In this document: positions 5,191 through 6,699 of the stretch, piece after piece
How positions within the stretch are numbered: the stretch's first letter is position 1
Layout of the letters: every line of letters begins with the position of its first letter
Assembly: GCA_030666985.1 (NCBI GenBank)
Contig: DAOUWT010000144.1
Location: 1-6,699, forward strand
Length of the DNA stretch: 6,699 bases
DNA from: Chloroflexota bacterium
GTDB lineage: Bacteria; Chloroflexota; Anaerolineae; Anaerolineales; UBA11858
Reading direction: 5' to 3'
Notes under the pieces: model-generated
The model's database searches: none
Told to the model about the DNA's origin: nothing
Seen by the model: the letters and a program-made list of their open reading frames with translations, nothing else
Made by a program: the position numbers and the translations under genes

Positions 5191-6036
5191 CTACAAACTC
5201 AAAAACCAGTTACTGTCAATTGAGACTTCTTCAGTTTCAACCACTTTCGTTATCACTCCCAGTTCCAACTCTTTCAATTTATCTACGAGCAATTCCCCAT
5301 CTATCAAATCAATTGCTGGCGCGCCATCTCGAGTGGCTTCTCGTGTAGCGTCTTTTGTAAAATTACCAGTTGTTATTAGCAGACCTTTATCCGCTCTCCC
5401 AACCATCGCGCCTCGGAAATCCCGCACCTGGTGAACATTGACCGAACCCTTATAGCGTTTACACTGAAAAATGACGTGAAAACTCAACAACCCACTTAAG
5501 CGCATAATACCTTTGCCATCTATTCCCCCATCGCCACTTCGTCCTGTGACTTGAACTTGGATGAAGCCTGATTCTCGCAACAATCGCTGGGTAAGTCGCT
5601 CAAAAGCATCAGGCTCCATTTGGAGCAATGTTTTTAACAACTCTGCTCGCCATGTAAGCTCACCATCATCTTCCGACAATTCGTCTTCTGTTGCTTCCTG
5701 TTTCATTGAATTCTGATAATAACGTGAAACCTCATTTGGTTCAACTTTTTCCGTTTGGCGGCCCTTTTTGGTAAGTGCCCAAACACCCCGACTTGAGTTT
5801 TCAAGCAATCCATATTTTTTCAAATAACTTCTCGTCCACCCCAATCTATATTCAACCTTTGTTTGGCTTCCCTGTTCTGGATTGTGAATGATTTCTAATT
5901 GCTCATCTGACAGATTCATTATCTCTGCAACTTGATTATATAGCTCTTCAATTGTCGCAGAGCCACCCAAATTCCGTAAGGCTTGGAGGGTTGGGTTCAT
6001 CATAGTTTTGTAAGTAGGCAAGGATATTTCATTCAT
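5191..6036 (-). CDS. mrr: Mrr-type restriction endonuclease
   Basis: This 281-residue protein has the two-domain Mrr layout. Residues 5-95 are a winged-helix DNA-binding region (LPTYKTMMNPTLQALRNLGG, then YRLGWTRSYLKKYGLLENSSRGVWALT), as in Mrr_N. An acidic linker covers about 110-127. Residues 137-255 are the PD-(D/E)xK nuclease core: Glu146 in DAFERL, Asp173 in GDGGIDG, and Gln191-Cys192-Lys193-Arg194 after a hydrophobic strand, followed by VHQVRDFRGAM and the GLLITTGNFTKDA strand. Mrr enzymes cleave DNA carrying foreign methylation (type IV, modification-dependent). No methyltransferase or specificity subunit lies beside it, as expected for type IV. ATG 6036 has GGAG at 6043-6046, six bases away. 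The gene is clearly AT-richer than the glutamine synthetase and nitroreductase genes around it, which suggests acquisition by transfer. All catalytic residues are present, so it should be active. Confidence 0.93.
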   Translation of the reverse strand: MNEISLPTYKTMMNPTLQALRNLGGSATIEELYNQVAEIMNLSDEQLEIIHNPEQGSQTKVEYRLGWTRSYLKKYGLLENSSRGVWALTKKGRQTEKVEPNEVSRYYQNSMKQEATEDELSEDDGELTWRAELLKTLLQMEPDAFERLTQRLLRESGFIQVQVTGRSGDGGIDGKGIMRLSGLLSFHVIFQCKRYKGSVNVHQVRDFRGAMVGRADKGLLITTGNFTKDATREATRDGAPAIDLIDGELLVDKLKELELGVITKVVETEEVSIDSNWFLSL

Positions 6037-6080
6037 GTTTGACTCCGTAAATTAGCATGGTGTGTTCTTTCGCTGTTGGT

Positions 6081-6090
6081 ATGATATCAT
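6081..6090. promoter_or_regulatory. 10-bp palindrome upstream of mrr (possible operator)
   Basis: ATGATATCAT is a perfect palindrome 44 bases before the mrr start codon, in the only gap where an mrr promoter could lie if the gene is not read through from the glutamine synthetase gene. A ten-base palindrome can arise by chance, and I could not find a convincing pair of -35/-10 boxes with proper spacing, so this is a weak call. Confidence 0.2.
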
Positions 6091-6161
6091 CATCACAACA
6101 CCCTGACGCCAGTATTTTCTGTGACCAGTGTTTCTTAATTCCCCTTTTTGCACCTCACTGC

Positions 6162-6197
6162 TTCCTGTTTTCCTGTTCCCCTGATTTCCTGTTCCCC
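6162..6197. repeat. 16-bp-period tandem repeat immediately after the glutamine synthetase stop
   Basis: TTTCCTGTTCCCC occurs exactly at 6169-6181 and 6185-6197, and a partial copy (TTCCTGTT) starts at 6162. On the minus strand these are GGGGAACAGGAAA words that begin directly after the TAG stop of the glutamine synthetase gene. They do not form a stem-loop and are probably an intergenic slippage array. Confidence 0.6.
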
Positions 6198-6699
6198 CTA
6201 CACATCAAAATACAACTTCATCTCATACGGATGCGGACGCACCCGCACAGGCTCGACCTCTTCTTCTAGCTTGTGTTCGATCCAATTTTCGAGCAAACCT
6301 TCGCTGAAGACATCCCCGGCCAGCAAGAAATCGTGATCATCCTCCAAGGCTTGGAGCGCGGATTCCAGTGAAGTCGGCAAAGGCTTGATAGCTGCCCGTT
6401 GCTCGTCCGTCCAGGAGAAAACATCGGCGTCAATGGGGCCAAAGCCCAGTTCGGTGGGGTCTAGTTCACGCTGAATGCCGTCAATCCCGGCCATGAGCTG
6501 CGCCGCCAGAGTCAGGTAAGGGTTGCAGGTAGCGTCCGGGGGACGGAACTCAATCCGCGCCGAATCCGGCTGGTTGGCGTATTTAGGGATGCGTATAGCC
6601 GCGCTGCGATTCCCCAGGGAGTAGAAAGCGTTGATGGGCGCCTCGTAGCCAGGCACCAGCCTCCGGTAAGAGTTGGTGCTGGGATTGGTGAGACCCAAC
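6198..6699 (-). CDS. glnA: Type I glutamine synthetase, C-terminal part (cut by window edge)
   Basis: The last 166 or so residues of a type I glutamine synthetase, which makes glutamine from glutamate, ammonia and ATP, are present; the start lies outside the window. TNPSTNSYRRLVPGYEAP followed by NRSAAIRIP is the conserved glutamate and ATP-binding region with the active-site arginine. ARIEFRPPDATCNPYLTLAAQLMAGIDGI follows, with the Asn-Pro-Tyr block. The tail (DFLLAGDVFSEGLLENWI, then VRVRPHPYEMKLYFDV) is like that of the GSI-beta group, where E. coli GlnA ends in HPVEFELYYSV. At the place where E. coli carries the adenylylated tyrosine (NLYDLPPEE) this protein reads DVFSWTDEQ, so a Phe (codon 6417-6419) replaces the Tyr. 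A leucine TTG at 6698-6696 is internal and is not a start. The stop is TAG at 6200-6198. Confidence 0.93.
   Translation of the reverse strand, partial: LGLTNPSTNSYRRLVPGYEAPINAFYSLGNRSAAIRIPKYANQPDSARIEFRPPDATCNPYLTLAAQLMAGIDGIQRELDPTELGFGPIDADVFSWTDEQRAAIKPLPTSLESALQALEDDHDFLLAGDVFSEGLLENWIEHKLEEEVEPVRVRPHPYEMKLYFDV

Noticed and set aside
6037..6197. Promoter boxes for mrr
   Set aside because: TTGTGA and several TA-rich words occur, but none are paired at 16-18 bases with a good -10 box, so I did not call a promoter.

Overview
The window carries seven protein genes, all read from the minus strand, so transcription runs from high to low coordinates. It looks like an ordinary bacterial chromosome segment with an accessory flavour. 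No taxonomic marker gene is complete. The many short intergenic tandem repeats (ACGCGGAT-type, GATAGTC-type octamers, CCTAACTCGC-type 14-mers), together with the style of the GH3, NUDIX and Mrr proteins, resemble Chloroflexota of the Anaerolineae type. That is pattern memory and not proof. The GH3 and nitroreductase genes are visibly GC-rich, while the mrr, GNAT and nucleotidyltransferase genes are visibly richer in AT, so the region appears to be a mosaic.

Layout in the direction of transcription: (1) 6699-6198, the C-terminal third of a type I glutamine synthetase, cut by the window edge. (2) 6036-5191, a solitary Mrr-type restriction endonuclease with a winged-helix N-terminus. (3) 5099-4317, an NfsA-like FMN nitroreductase. 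(4) 4320-4156, a 165-bp terminally inverted element inserted at a CTAG site exactly at the nitroreductase stop codon. (5) 4139-3651, a NUDIX hydrolase. (6) 3519-1342, a GH3 beta-glucosidase of BglX type without a signal peptide. (7) 1208-729, a GNAT acetyltransferase. (8) 651-136, a small nucleotidyltransferase of the lincosamide/aminoglycoside-modifying type. No tRNA, rRNA or CRISPR array is visible.

The genes do not form one pathway. Nitrogen assimilation, DNA restriction, flavin redox chemistry, nucleotide hydrolysis, glucoside hydrolysis and two small-molecule-modifying transferases lie side by side. The nitroreductase and NUDIX genes would be only 16 bp apart without the element between them, so they may once have been co-transcribed. 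GNAT and nucleotidyltransferase are also close (77 bp) and are separated by a striking double palindrome.

The most unusual content is intergenic. Nearly every gap holds a palindrome or a short tandem array, often placed right at the 3' end of the preceding gene. The best single observation is the 165-bp inverted-repeat element, which has the features of a MITE mobilised by an IS630/Tc1-mariner-like transposase. I found no convincing new multi-gene system.
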